64,000 bases of DNA from Sphingomonas sp. Leaf230 (GCF_001421745.1 NZ_LMKW01000001.1:860464-924463), one strand, 5' to 3'; positions 18,127-27,107 are shown, counted from the stretch's first letter. Made by a program: numbers and translations. Notes: a model not told the origin generated them from the letters alone.

Positions 18127-18673
18127 CGCGTTGGTCCTCCTCATGAGCGAGACGTCCTGCCTGCGGGATATCCGCACCGGAATTGCTCCGTTGCAAGTGA
18201 ATTCGCAGATACGCGCGGTGCAGCAGCTTCTCGACGCCACTGACGGTGATCCCCATCTGCTCGGCGATCGCCTTCTGCGGCAGGTCCTCGAACCGGTAGA
18301 GGCGGAACGCGGTAGCCACGCGATCGGGCAGACCGGTGAGCGTCGCCTCGACCCGCCCGAGCCGTTCGCGGGCGATCAACGCGCGCTCGGCATCGGGATG
18401 CTCGTCGGCGGTCGCCTGCGTTTCCAGCCAGTCGGTGTCGCGATCCGCCCGCCGCACCGCGCGACGGCGGCGATCGACGGCGATGTTGTTCGCCATCCGG
18501 CAGATATAGCCGAGCGGTTCGGCGATCGGGCCGCCGGTCACCGTCTCCAGCTTCAGCCAAAGATCCTGCAACGCATCCTCCGCCTCCTCGACGCTGCCCA
18601 ACCGCGCGACGAGCAACCGCAGCAGCATCGCACGCTCGGCGAGGAATACGGCGCGGAGCCCGCCCAGGGTCAC
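18116..18673 (-). CDS. FecI-like ECF sigma factor, locus 1
   Basis: A 185-residue ECF sigma factor. The chosen GTG (18673) overlaps the flippase stop as GTGA and gives the usual FecI opening (AVFLAERAMLLRLLVARLG). Region 2: EDALQDLWLKLETV and YICRMANNIAVDRRRR (the -10 recognition helix). Region 4: LPDRVATAFRLYRFEDL and QKAIAEQMGITVSGVEKLL (-35 helix-turn-helix). An ATG 45 bases downstream is possible but would trim region 2. It should be controlled by the adjacent FecR and receptor. It has no independent upstream space, so it relies on transcription through the flippase gene. Confidence 0.9.
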   Translation of the reverse strand: MTLGGLRAVFLAERAMLLRLLVARLGSVEEAEDALQDLWLKLETVTGGPIAEPLGYICRMANNIAVDRRRRAVRRADRDTDWLETQATADEHPDAERALIARERLGRVEATLTGLPDRVATAFRLYRFEDLPQKAIAEQMGITVSGVEKLLHRAYLRIHLQRSNSGADIPQAGRLAHEEDQRDGR

Positions 18674-20034
18674 GCCGGGTCGGCCTTGGCATCGCGGCGG
18701 AACAGCACCGCCAGCGCGACGATCGCGACGCCGTTCTGGAGCAGAGCATGCCACCCTGCCCCGTCGGTCCCGAACGCCCACAGCATCGCGGGTAACAGAG
18801 GGTAGAGTGCAAGGCTGGTGACCAGGCCGATGGTCATCGATCGGCCCGGCAGCCCGAGCGCTGTCAGTCCCGAGGCCAGTGGCGCGCTCGCGAGCCCCGC
18901 CGCTCGTGCTCCGGCAATGAGGATCAAGAGGACCGTGCCACCTTGGAAGCTTGCGCCACCCAGTGTGACGAGCAACCGGTCGCCTGCGAAAGCGAGGACC
19001 AACACGATCGGCAGCGCCACCGCGAGAGCGAGCCCAGCGCTCCGCCAGACCGTGTGCCGCAACGCCTTGAGATCGCCGCGCGCCACTTGCGCCGCGAGCA
19101 CGGCGTAGCTGGCCTGGCTCAGCAGCACCGTCGGCTGGGCGAGCAACGACGTCGCGCGCTGCGTCAATGCGAGCAGCCCTGCCGCCGCCGGCCCGAGTAG
19201 CCAGCCGACGGTCAGCGGCGCGAGGTTCGGTGCGAGCTCGCGGACAGTGATGTCGAAATTGGTGATGAGGATGAAGCGCTTGAGCCCCTCGGTATCGCGC
19301 GCCGTGCCGCGCCACGGTCCGCGCAGCCGCTCGCCCGCGGCGAGTTTGCGCCACGCCACCCAGCCAAAGCCCCACATCGCCAGCCCCTCGGCGACGGCCG
19401 CGATCAGCCAGACCGTGATGAAGCCGATCAGCCCTCCGCCCGCGAACCAGACTCCTAGCGCGCCGACAAGGCGGATCAGCGGCGACACCGCCTGGTGGAC
19501 GCCGATAAGGTCGAACCGGTCGGCGATCTGCAACAGTCCCTGCGGCGTCGCGCGGACCGTCGCGATCACCGCGAGCGAATAGGGAATGGCGATCCGGATC
19601 GTGTCGGGCGACCAGCCGAGCCGCGGTCCGATCAATGGCACCAGCAGCGCCGCCATGACCACCGCGAGGGCGCCGCAGCCAAGTTCGATCACCGCCATGA
19701 ACCGGACGATCCGCGCGAACCCGGCCCGATCCCCCGCCTCCAGCGCAAGCCCGCCATACCGCACCACGCCGTGAAAACCGGAGAACGCCAGGACGCTGCC
19801 GATCAGCACGGCATAGGCGTTGACCAGCACCAGAACGCCGTAATCGGCCGCGCCCAGCCGGTGCGTCACGAGCACGAGGTAGACGAGGCTCATGACGCCC
19901 GCCGCCGCCTTCCCGCCAAGCAGGTGGCCGAGGTTCGCCAGCACCAGCCATAGTCCCGACCGATCGCCTCGTCCCGGTCTAGCTTTGGCGGAGTGCGCCT
20001 GCCGGGACGTCAGACGGTGGAGAAGCGAACGCAT
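18670..20034 (-). CDS. Oligosaccharide / lipid-linked glycan flippase (MATE/MOP fold, Wzx-like)
   Basis: A 454-residue polytopic inner-membrane protein with about 12-14 helices and the family opening LANLGHLLGGKAAAGVMSLVYL followed by LGAADYGVLVLVNAYAVL. Wzx-type proteins flip undecaprenyl-linked saccharides to the periplasm. The last codon overlaps the GTG of the sigma gene, making this the first gene of a four-gene operon with sigma, fecR and receptor. Glycosyltransferase genes lie within 5 kb on both strands. Which glycan it exports (O-antigen, glycolipid or exopolysaccharide) cannot be told. Confidence 0.85.
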   Translation of the reverse strand: MRSLLHRLTSRQAHSAKARPGRGDRSGLWLVLANLGHLLGGKAAAGVMSLVYLVLVTHRLGAADYGVLVLVNAYAVLIGSVLAFSGFHGVVRYGGLALEAGDRAGFARIVRFMAVIELGCGALAVVMAALLVPLIGPRLGWSPDTIRIAIPYSLAVIATVRATPQGLLQIADRFDLIGVHQAVSPLIRLVGALGVWFAGGGLIGFITVWLIAAVAEGLAMWGFGWVAWRKLAAGERLRGPWRGTARDTEGLKRFILITNFDITVRELAPNLAPLTVGWLLGPAAAGLLALTQRATSLLAQPTVLLSQASYAVLAAQVARGDLKALRHTVWRSAGLALAVALPIVLVLAFAGDRLLVTLGGASFQGGTVLLILIAGARAAGLASAPLASGLTALGLPGRSMTIGLVTSLALYPLLPAMLWAFGTDGAGWHALLQNGVAIVALAVLFRRDAKADPA

Positions 20035-20145
20035 CGCGAGCGCTTAGACGCCCAGGGTTGCGCCGACGAACGGAAAGTTCCCCGCGATCGCGCAGATGAC
20101 AAAATATTTAGTGAGGATGACCGGTGCCGGGAACGTCTACCGGCC

Positions 20146-21381
20146 ATGAAGATCGGTTTTCTGTTCAATCACGACCAGGTTCATCAGGTCGCGCACGCCC
20201 TTCCGACCGCCCTGGCGATGGTCGAGGGTTATCCCGATGCGGAGGTCGTCGTCGTGACCACTAACGCACGGCTGACCGACGAAGTGCGACGGTTGTGCGC
20301 GCGGCTCGGCGTTACCGTGCCCTTGGTCGAACTGGGCCTGCGTCGTGCATCGACGCGTGCGCTATCCAGCGCGCTCGAATGGGCGCTGCCGGTGACCAAG
20401 ATCGGTATCTACCGCGACAATCTCGATTTCTTCCGGTCGCTCGATGCGCTGGTGGTCGCCGAGAAGACCTCGCTACTGCTTAAGACCCGCTACGGCCTGG
20501 ACGATCTCAAGATCATCCACACCCGCCACGGTGCGGGCGATCGCGCGATCGGCTTCAACAAGCACAGCGCGACGTTCGATCACGTCCTCGTCTCCGGTAG
20601 CAAGATCCGCCAGCGCCTGCACCGCGAGGCCGGCGTGCCGTTCAACCGGATGAGCCTGATCGGCTATCCCAAGTTCGACCTGATGCCCGAGCCAGCGCCA
20701 CGCCTGCCGTTCCAGGCGAACGGCAAGGCCACGGTGCTCTACAACCCGCATCCGTCGCCGCATCTGTCGTCCTGGTATGCGCAGGGCCGCGCGGTGCTCG
20801 AGCATTTCCTGCACGACGACCGCTACAATCTGATCTTCGCGCCGCACGTTATGCTGTTCCACCGCAAATTCGTGCTGACGATCGACAAGTTCCGGATCGA
20901 CCGCGCCGGCGTGATCGAGCAGCGCTTTCTCGATGCGCCGAACATCCATGTCGATCTAGGATCGGCCGCATCGACCGACATGACCTATACCGCGGCGGCG
21001 GACATCTATCTCGGCGACGTCAGCAGCCAGGTGTACGAGTTCCTCCACACGCCGCGCCCGTGCCTGTTCTTAGATGCGCACGCAACGCCGTGGGACGGCG
21101 ATGCGAACTATGCGCACTGGCAGGCAGGAGAAGTTGTCACCGGCACCGCGGACCTCGGCGCCGCGCTCGACCGGGCGGTGGCGCAGCATGATCGCTATCG
21201 TCCCGTTCAGCGCGCGCTGTTCCAGCGGAGCTTCGAACTGACTGCGGAACGCTCTGCGGTGCGTGCGGCGCGCGCGGTGATGAGCGTGCTCGGTGATACC
21301 GTCCCGGCCGTGCTGCCCGAGCGCGAACTGGAAACTGTAACCGGACTGCAGAGCGGACTGCAGGGGTTGCGCGTAGCCTGA
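20146..21381 (+). CDS. TagB/CDP-glycerol-type GT-B transferase
   Basis: A 411-residue protein starting MKIGFLFNHDQVHQVAHALP. It lacks a signal peptide and has a GT-B-like arrangement. The C-terminal domain carries LIGYPKFD, VLYNPHPSPHLSSWY and YTAAADIYLGDVSSQVYEF, similar to CDP-glycerol glycerophosphotransferases (TagB/TagF) and related polysaccharide-phosphate transferases. Such enzymes add glycerol phosphate or a sugar to a membrane-bound glycan. The upstream 110 bases, divergent from the flippase gene, include an AT-rich block. The next gene on this strand starts 64 bases downstream. Donor and acceptor unknown. Confidence 0.65.
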   Translation: MKIGFLFNHDQVHQVAHALPTALAMVEGYPDAEVVVVTTNARLTDEVRRLCARLGVTVPLVELGLRRASTRALSSALEWALPVTKIGIYRDNLDFFRSLDALVVAEKTSLLLKTRYGLDDLKIIHTRHGAGDRAIGFNKHSATFDHVLVSGSKIRQRLHREAGVPFNRMSLIGYPKFDLMPEPAPRLPFQANGKATVLYNPHPSPHLSSWYAQGRAVLEHFLHDDRYNLIFAPHVMLFHRKFVLTIDKFRIDRAGVIEQRFLDAPNIHVDLGSAASTDMTYTAAADIYLGDVSSQVYEFLHTPRPCLFLDAHATPWDGDANYAHWQAGEVVTGTADLGAALDRAVAQHDRYRPVQRALFQRSFELTAERSAVRAARAVMSVLGDTVPAVLPERELETVTGLQSGLQGLRVA

Positions 21382-21445
21382 TCCGACGCGAGAAGGCCCG
21401 CGCGGCGCCCCTGTCGGACGCGGCGTTTGGGATCGATCGACCACC

Positions 21446-22366
21446 GTGGCTCTTCGCAAGGATATCTGGCGCCCCGCGATCGTGATGGCGACCGCCGAGG
21501 CGATCGTCGCGCGCGGCTCGATCGAAGGCTTCCCGATGATGTGGCTGCCGCCGATGGGCAGCTTCCAGTTTCTCGCCGACCCGTTCGGGCTGTGGCGCGA
21601 CGGGCGACTGTACGTGTTCGTCGAGACCTATGATTACCGCGTCCGGATCGGCGCGATCGAGGTGCTGGTTTATGATGCGGACTTCCGCCTGGTCGATCGG
21701 CAGCCGGTGCTGAATGAGCCCTGGCATTTGTCCTACCCTCTCGTGTTCGAGGCGGAGGGCGAGACGTGGATGCTGCCCGAGGCGCATCGTTCGAACCGGC
21801 TGACGCTGTATCGCGCGGTCGATTTCCCGACCCGGTGGGAGCCGGCGCATGTGATCGAACTCGATCACGTCGCGGTCGATGCGACGCCGGTGTTCCATGA
21901 CGGGAGGTGGTGGCTGTTCTACACCTCCGCCGACCGCGAGCCCGACAAGATGAGTGCGCTGCACGTCGCTTATGCGGACCGGCTGGCGGGACCGTGGACG
22001 CCGCACCCGGCAAACCCGGTACGGGTCGATGTCGCAAGCGCGCGACCCGGCGGGATGCCGCTCGTGATCAATGGCCGGGTCGTGCTGCCCGTGCAGGATT
22101 GCAGCCAAACCTATGGTGGCGGGATCCGTCCGCTGACGATGACGGTTTTGACGACGGAGCGGTTCGTGGCGGCAGCGGGCGACGCGATGGCGCCGCCGGT
22201 CTCTTGCGCGCCGTTCGTCGAGGGGTTTCACACGCTGTCCGCGGCGGGGCCGGTGACGCTGGTCGACATGAAGCGCACCGAATTGTCGCTGCATGGTCTC
22301 TCGATCGAAGCGGTCCGAGAGGTCAAGAAACTGGGCCTTAAAAGGCGCGCATCCGTTCGAGGATAG
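21446..22366 (+). CDS. GINT1-like N-terminal beta-propeller protein
   Basis: A 306-residue protein starting at GTG. Propeller repeats are visible: FQFLADPFGLWRDGRLYVFV, LSYPLVFEAEGETWMLPEAH, VAVDATPVFHDGRWWLFYTS. These are typical of the domain found at the N-terminus of glucosamine inositolphosphorylceramide transferase 1 and of bacterial glycan-modifying proteins. Here it stands alone without a transferase domain. Because sphingomonads make glycosphingolipids in place of LPS, a role in surface glycolipid assembly is attractive but unproven. It follows the TagB-like gene and overlaps the convergent glycosyltransferase by 29 bases. Confidence 0.7.
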   Translation: MALRKDIWRPAIVMATAEAIVARGSIEGFPMMWLPPMGSFQFLADPFGLWRDGRLYVFVETYDYRVRIGAIEVLVYDADFRLVDRQPVLNEPWHLSYPLVFEAEGETWMLPEAHRSNRLTLYRAVDFPTRWEPAHVIELDHVAVDATPVFHDGRWWLFYTSADREPDKMSALHVAYADRLAGPWTPHPANPVRVDVASARPGGMPLVINGRVVLPVQDCSQTYGGGIRPLTMTVLTTERFVAAAGDAMAPPVSCAPFVEGFHTLSAAGPVTLVDMKRTELSLHGLSIEAVREVKKLGLKRRASVRG

Positions 22367-23405
22367 CAAGGCCGGTTGCCGCGAACCGCTCCGGCCCGAA
22401 CGTCGCGAGAACGCGCGCGCGACCCGCCTGCCCCATCGTCGCCAGTTGTGTCGGCTCGGCCAACGCTCGCGACAACGCAGCGGCGAGTGCAACCGGATCA
22501 GCCGGTGGGACGGTGAAGCCGGTCTCGCCTTCGACGATGCTGCCGGGCAGTTCGCCGACCGCCGAGGCGATCACAGGCAGCCCCGCCTGCATCGCCTCGT
22601 GCGCCGCTACACAAAGGCCTTCCGAGCGCGATGGCTGCACGTAGAGATGGCAGCTCGCCAGGAATGCCGCAGGGTCAGCCGCATAGCCCGCGAACCGCAG
22701 CGTCTTTATCCCGAGAGCATTCGCGCGAGCTTCGAGAGCGTGCCGTTCTGCGCCGTCCCCCGCAATCACCATCTCGTACGGCGTCGACGTGTCGAGCAGC
22801 GCCAGCGCCTCGACCAGCACGTCGTAACCCTTCACGCGGTGCAGGCGGCCTAGGCTGCCGATCCGAATGGGCTGGCCCGGCTGCCACGGCGTCGCCTGAA
22901 GCGCTTCGGGATCCGCGCGGAAGATCGACCATTGGACTAGACGCTCGGGGGGAACGTGCAGTCGTTCCGCGGTCAGTCGCGTCACCGCCGTGGAGTCGCC
23001 GACCCACAGCCGCGACAGCCGTTGCGTTGCACGCAGCAAAACGCGGTTGGCCGGCTTGAGGAAGGCCGCATGCTGCCAGCTGACCACGGGCCACCCCCGC
23101 CGGACGCCAACGATCTGGCCAAGCAGGGTGGCGCGGGTGAGCGAGGTCCAGAGATGCGTCGGCGCCCAGTCCTTGAGGGTCGCGTCGAGCCAGCTGAGCG
23201 CCGTGGCGTGATCGGTCTCGCCGCCATCGCGGACATGCACATCCAGCCCGGCGGCGCGCATCGCGGTCTCGCCGCGACGGTCGCGTGCGGTCAGTGCGAA
23301 CACTGCGACCTCGGCACCGCCGTCGCGCAGCACGCCGAGCACTGCGGGCACGGGGGACGCAGCCCCGCCGCCCTCGACCGAATTGATCACGTAAGCGATC
23401 CGCAT
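22338..23405 (-). CDS. GT4-family glycosyltransferase
   Basis: A 355-residue GT-B enzyme. N-terminus MRIAYVINSVEGGGAA; C-terminal nucleotide-sugar domain with GSLGRLHRVKGYDVLVEAL, VIAGDGAERHALEA and the acidic E-x7-E motif in SRSEGLCVAAHEAMQAGLP. GT4 enzymes transfer a sugar with retention of configuration. The upstream GT gene stops 12 bases before the ATG used here. A GTG at 23420 overlaps that stop as GTGA and is an alternative start. Both genes probably build the same surface glycan. Confidence 0.9.
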   Translation of the reverse strand: MRIAYVINSVEGGGAASPVPAVLGVLRDGGAEVAVFALTARDRRGETAMRAAGLDVHVRDGGETDHATALSWLDATLKDWAPTHLWTSLTRATLLGQIVGVRRGWPVVSWQHAAFLKPANRVLLRATQRLSRLWVGDSTAVTRLTAERLHVPPERLVQWSIFRADPEALQATPWQPGQPIRIGSLGRLHRVKGYDVLVEALALLDTSTPYEMVIAGDGAERHALEARANALGIKTLRFAGYAADPAAFLASCHLYVQPSRSEGLCVAAHEAMQAGLPVIASAVGELPGSIVEGETGFTVPPADPVALAAALSRALAEPTQLATMGQAGRARVLATFGPERFAATGLAILERMRAF

Positions 23406-23416
23406 CGGGCGTATGC

Positions 23417-24499
23417 TCACGCGCGCAACCCCGCAAACAGATCGAGATACTCGGCCGCGACCGCGCCGATCCGATGATGCGCGACCAACCCCGCCAGTGC
23501 CTCCGGATCGGGCGGGGATTGCGCGAGCATCGCTGCGATCGCGCACGCCAGCGCCTCGCTGTCGCCCAGGGGCACGACCATGCCCGCGCCCGGCGCATCG
23601 AGCAGACGGGTCGCCGGGGTACAGTCGGTCGCGACCACCGGCCGCCCCGCTGCCAGAGCCTCGACCAAGACCGCCGGATACCCCTCGAAATCGGACGACA
23701 GCACGAACAGCCGCGCGGCATCGAGCCGTGGCCGGATGTCGGTTACATACCCGACGAGCTCCACGCGATCGGCAAGCCTCAGCGTCTCGCTCTGCCGGCG
23801 CAATGCATCCGCCTCCGGGCCATCCCCGACAATGACAAGCCGCGCCGTCCCTTCCGGCAGTCTTGCGAAGGCCTCGATCAAGCGCGCGAAACCCTTTTCG
23901 GGGACCAGTCGTCCCGCGGCGAGCACGATCGGCGGCTGCGTGACAGGCATCGGCAAAGGCGGCGCAGCGTCGTTGCTCAGTGCGGGCAACGCAATCGTCG
24001 TCGTCACGGGGCGGCGAAGGATCCGGTCGGCCTGATCGCGCGCGACGTCCGACAGCGCGACCACTGCCTGCACCTTGCGAAGGAGGTGTCTCATGCGAAT
24101 CTCGAACGCCCATTGCCGCAGACGACCGCGCTGCGGCTTGTCGAGCGCTGCGCTGACCTGCGCGACCACGGGTATGCCCGATCTGGCCAGCGCGGCGGCG
24201 ACCGGCCAATGGAAATTACCGGGAATGAAGACGCCGTCGAACCGACGCTGCTCGACGAACGCGCGCGCTTCCCGCGCCAATCGCTTGCGCGAGCCCGATC
24301 CACGCGGGATCGAAGGCTCTGCAACGACGATCTCGACCGCTTCGCCGGCCAATGCCCTAAGCGGCCCGGCGTCCGAACCGGCAAAGATGGTGACCGCGAC
24401 GCCCTGCTTCGCCCACGCTCCGGCAAGCCGCACGGCAACGCGTTCGGTACCCCCTAGCGCGAAATCATGGAGGATGATGAGGATCGACAGCGCGGCCAT
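23417..24499 (-). CDS. GT4-family glycosyltransferase
   Basis: A 360-residue GT-B enzyme starting MAALSILIILHDFALGGTER. It has the conserved early GGTER loop, LAAGRLVPEKGFARLIEAF, LVIVGDGPEADAL and SSDFEGYPAVLVEALAAGRP (E-x7-E). Retaining glycosyltransferases of this type use UDP-, GDP- or ADP-sugars at the cytoplasmic face of the inner membrane. It is the first gene of a pair with the GT4 gene at 22338-23405. Acceptor and donor are not predictable. Confidence 0.9.
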   Translation of the reverse strand: MAALSILIILHDFALGGTERVAVRLAGAWAKQGVAVTIFAGSDAGPLRALAGEAVEIVVAEPSIPRGSGSRKRLAREARAFVEQRRFDGVFIPGNFHWPVAAALARSGIPVVAQVSAALDKPQRGRLRQWAFEIRMRHLLRKVQAVVALSDVARDQADRILRRPVTTTIALPALSNDAAPPLPMPVTQPPIVLAAGRLVPEKGFARLIEAFARLPEGTARLVIVGDGPEADALRRQSETLRLADRVELVGYVTDIRPRLDAARLFVLSSDFEGYPAVLVEALAAGRPVVATDCTPATRLLDAPGAGMVVPLGDSEALACAIAAMLAQSPPDPEALAGLVAHHRIGAVAAEYLDLFAGLRA

Positions 24500-24581
24500 G
24501 ACCGCGCGGTTAGCGCCGACAGCGCGCCGACGCCAAGCTTTGTTAGGTCAGGACCTCGTGCCCCGACACGAAAGAGGAGAG

Positions 24582-25385
24582 CTAGGCTGGAGGCAGAGAC
24601 CCCAGCGTATCCGTCACCCGCCGTCGCAGTTCGGGATCGCGGGTGATCTCCAGCATCGCGCTCAAGCTGCCCCGCGCCGCTGTTACGTCGCCGTCGACGA
24701 GTTCCAGCCGCGCGCGCTCCCACCAGGCGTGCCCATAAGCGGGCGCCATCGAGGTCATCCGCGCGTACAGTTCCAGCGCGCGTCGGCCATGCCCCGCCTG
24801 CTCGGCGCGCGTTGCCTGGTTCAACAACAGCCGTACAAGAATTGCGCGATTCCGCATCGTCGCGATGTGGGACACGGCTTCGGCAGGTCCAGTGGTGGAC
24901 GCGAGCACCAAAGCGGCCAGCGCCTCGCGGTCGACGCGCATTCCGCCCCGAAACGGATCGACGATCACGGGTACCGCCTCGGCCCCGACCATCACCAGTA
25001 CGTGCCCGGGAACATCGAGCGCGTCGGCCGTCCATCCGATCCGGCGTGCCGCACCCACGTAGAGAATGGACAGGCTTACCGGCAGGCCACGGCGCCGGTC
25101 GATGACACGGATCAGGTCGGCGTTGGCGGGGTCGTCATAGGTCTCGCGGTCGCCGACGAAGCCGAACTCCTCGCCCAGCACTTCCGACAGGACATCGGCG
25201 CGCTCTTCGGCGGTACCGGCGCCTCGGCCGACCGTCTCGAGGCGTTGCGACACCGCATCAATCAGCACACGATAGGGTGTCGGATCGGTGTCTGGATGAT
25301 CGAGCAGCGCCAGCGAAAGCGCGGCCTCATCGAGAATGATGTCGTCCTCGTCGAGGAGACCGAGGCGGATCAGATTGTCGTTCAT
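24582..25385 (-). CDS. SirB1-family transglutaminase-like / TPR protein
   Basis: A 267-residue cytoplasmic protein. N-terminal SirB1 (YchA-like) domain with FVGDRETYDDPANADLI and RRRGLPVSLSILYVGAARRI, then PGHVLVMV, related to a transglutaminase-type core. The Cys that is catalytic in true transglutaminases is absent here. The C-terminal part has TPR-like helices (LLLNQATRAEQAGHGRRALE, YARMTSMAPAYGHAWWERAR). The exact role in bacteria is unknown. It is separated from the GST gene by 107 bases, head to head. Confidence 0.85.
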   Translation of the reverse strand: MNDNLIRLGLLDEDDIILDEAALSLALLDHPDTDPTPYRVLIDAVSQRLETVGRGAGTAEERADVLSEVLGEEFGFVGDRETYDDPANADLIRVIDRRRGLPVSLSILYVGAARRIGWTADALDVPGHVLVMVGAEAVPVIVDPFRGGMRVDREALAALVLASTTGPAEAVSHIATMRNRAILVRLLLNQATRAEQAGHGRRALELYARMTSMAPAYGHAWWERARLELVDGDVTAARGSLSAMLEITRDPELRRRVTDTLGSLPPA

Positions 25386-25492
25386 CGACCGGAGATGGGT
25401 GCGCTCGGCGATGCTGCAATAGCGGGGATCGGGTGACGGTCGCAGCTATCGGCGCGGTTGCGCGTTCAGGAAGATCAACGCGGAGATCATCA

Positions 25493-26077
25493 ATGAACTT
25501 CTATTATTCCCCCGGCGCTTGCAGCCTCGCAGATCACATCGCGCTGCACGAAGCCGGGATTTCGTTCGAGCACGAGAAAGTTGATCTCAAGGCCAAGCGG
25601 ACCGAAAGCGGCGCCGACTATGCGACGATCAACCCCAAGGGTTACGTCCCTACCCTGACCCTGGACTCGGGCGAGACGGTGACCGAGAACATCGCCATCC
25701 TCGACTGGATCGCGCATCACGACAGCGCGCTGAAACCGAGCGGAGCGATGGGACATACTCATCTCCTCATGGCACTCGCCTTCATCTCGACCGAGATACA
25801 CAAGAGCTTCAAGCCGTTCTTCTCCGGCGGGAGCGATGAAGAGAAGGCGAAAGCCAGCGAGGCGATCGTCAAGCGGATGGGCTATCTGGCCGATACGATC
25901 GAGGGCGACTATCTGTTTGGGGACAAGGTCAGCGTGGCGGACTGCTATCTGTTCGTGATGCTGTTGTGGGCGGCGAAGAACCAGATCGAAGTACCCACGA
26001 AGCTGGTCGCGTTCCGCGAGCGGATGGAGGCACGTCCGGCGGTGCATAAAGCGATGTCGCATGAGGGGCTCATCTAG
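25493..26077 (+). CDS. Glutathione S-transferase
   Basis: A 194-residue protein; ATG at 25493 preceded by GGAG. Thioredoxin-fold N-terminus MNFYYSPGACSLADHIALHE (the Tyr/Ser/Cys region binds glutathione) and INPKGYVPTLTLDSG (cis-Pro loop), then an all-helical C-terminal domain with GDKVSVADCYLFVMLLW. Beta-class-like GSTs conjugate or reduce electrophiles in the cytoplasm. It is followed 34 bases later by an aldo/keto reductase, which is consistent with a small detoxification operon. Confidence 0.92.
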   Translation: MNFYYSPGACSLADHIALHEAGISFEHEKVDLKAKRTESGADYATINPKGYVPTLTLDSGETVTENIAILDWIAHHDSALKPSGAMGHTHLLMALAFISTEIHKSFKPFFSGGSDEEKAKASEAIVKRMGYLADTIEGDYLFGDKVSVADCYLFVMLLWAAKNQIEVPTKLVAFRERMEARPAVHKAMSHEGLI

Positions 26078-26111
26078 TGTTCGGAGACCGGACCGGTACG
26101 AGGGATAGACC

Positions 26112-26942
26112 ATGAAGACCGTGACGCTTCCGGGCGGGGAAACGATTCCCGCCCTCGGGCAAGGCACCTGGATGATGGGCGAGCGCGCGAGCGAGCGCGA
26201 AGCGGAGATCGCCGCTTTGCGGTCCGGGGTCGAACTCGGGATGACGCTGATCGACACGGCCGAGATGTACGGTGACGGCGCCTCCGAAATCCTCGTGGCC
26301 GAAGCACTCCACGGCGTTCGCGACGACATCTTCCTGGTCAGCAAAGCCTATCCCCAGAACGCATCGCGCAGGCGCCTCGAACACGCCTGCGACGCCAGCC
26401 TTGATCGGCTGAAAACGGACAGGCTCGATCTGTACCTGCTGCACTGGCGCGGATCGGTACCGCTTGCGGAGACGGTCGAGGCGATGGAGGGGCTCAAGAC
26501 GGCGGGTAAGATCCGCCATTGGGGCGTCAGCAATCTCGATACGGACGACATGGACGAACTGCTGGCCGCCGGCGGCGGCGGCTGCGCGACCGACCAGATC
26601 CTGTACAACCTGACGCGGCGTGGCCCGGAACACGACCTCCTGCCGTGGCTTCGCCAGGCGCACATGCCGGTGATGGCGTATAGTCCGGTCGAGCAGGGCC
26701 GGCTCGTGTCCGACCGGACGCTCGTTCGCATCGCGGAAACCATCGGCGCGACTCCCGCGCAGGTAGCATTGGCCTGGGTTCTGCAAAACGACGACGTGAT
26801 CGCGATCCCGAAAGCCGGGAACGTCGCGCACGTGCAGGAGAACCGTGCAGCCGCGGACCTTGTGCTGTCCAGAGAAGACGTAGCAGCGCTCGATGCCGCA
26901 TTTCCGCGACCGAAGACGGCGGGACCGTTGGAAATGCTGTAA
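26112..26942 (+). CDS. Aldo/keto reductase
   Basis: A 276-residue NADPH-dependent carbonyl reductase. The catalytic tetrad is visible: Asp and Tyr in IDTAEMYGDGASE, Lys in FLVSKAYPQ and His in LYLLHWRG. NADPH-site residues fall in VIAIPKAGNVAHVQEN. The length is typical for a DkgA/B-like family member. It follows the GST gene with a 34-base gap on the same strand. The substrate is unknown. Confidence 0.93.
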   Translation: MKTVTLPGGETIPALGQGTWMMGERASEREAEIAALRSGVELGMTLIDTAEMYGDGASEILVAEALHGVRDDIFLVSKAYPQNASRRRLEHACDASLDRLKTDRLDLYLLHWRGSVPLAETVEAMEGLKTAGKIRHWGVSNLDTDDMDELLAAGGGGCATDQILYNLTRRGPEHDLLPWLRQAHMPVMAYSPVEQGRLVSDRTLVRIAETIGATPAQVALAWVLQNDDVIAIPKAGNVAHVQENRAAADLVLSREDVAALDAAFPRPKTAGPLEML

Positions 26943-27001
26943 GACGACGTCGAGCGTTACTGCATGAGAAAACGCTGACGGCAAAGGCTTGAGCGGTCGA
27001 C

Positions 27002-27013
27002 TTAACTGGTTAA
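27002..27013. promoter_or_regulatory. Palindrome upstream of the GGDEF-EAL gene
   Basis: TTAAC-TG-GTTAA, a perfect dyad 95 bases before the GGDEF-EAL start, in an AT-rich gap following the aldo/keto reductase. Candidate operator. Confidence 0.3.
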
Positions 27014-27107
27014 CGCGTTCGCATCGCCCGACTAAATACGACGGATCACAGACACGCCGGCTATTTTGTTCGTTTCTTTTACACCCTTGCCGTCCAAGGA
27101 TAGTCGG

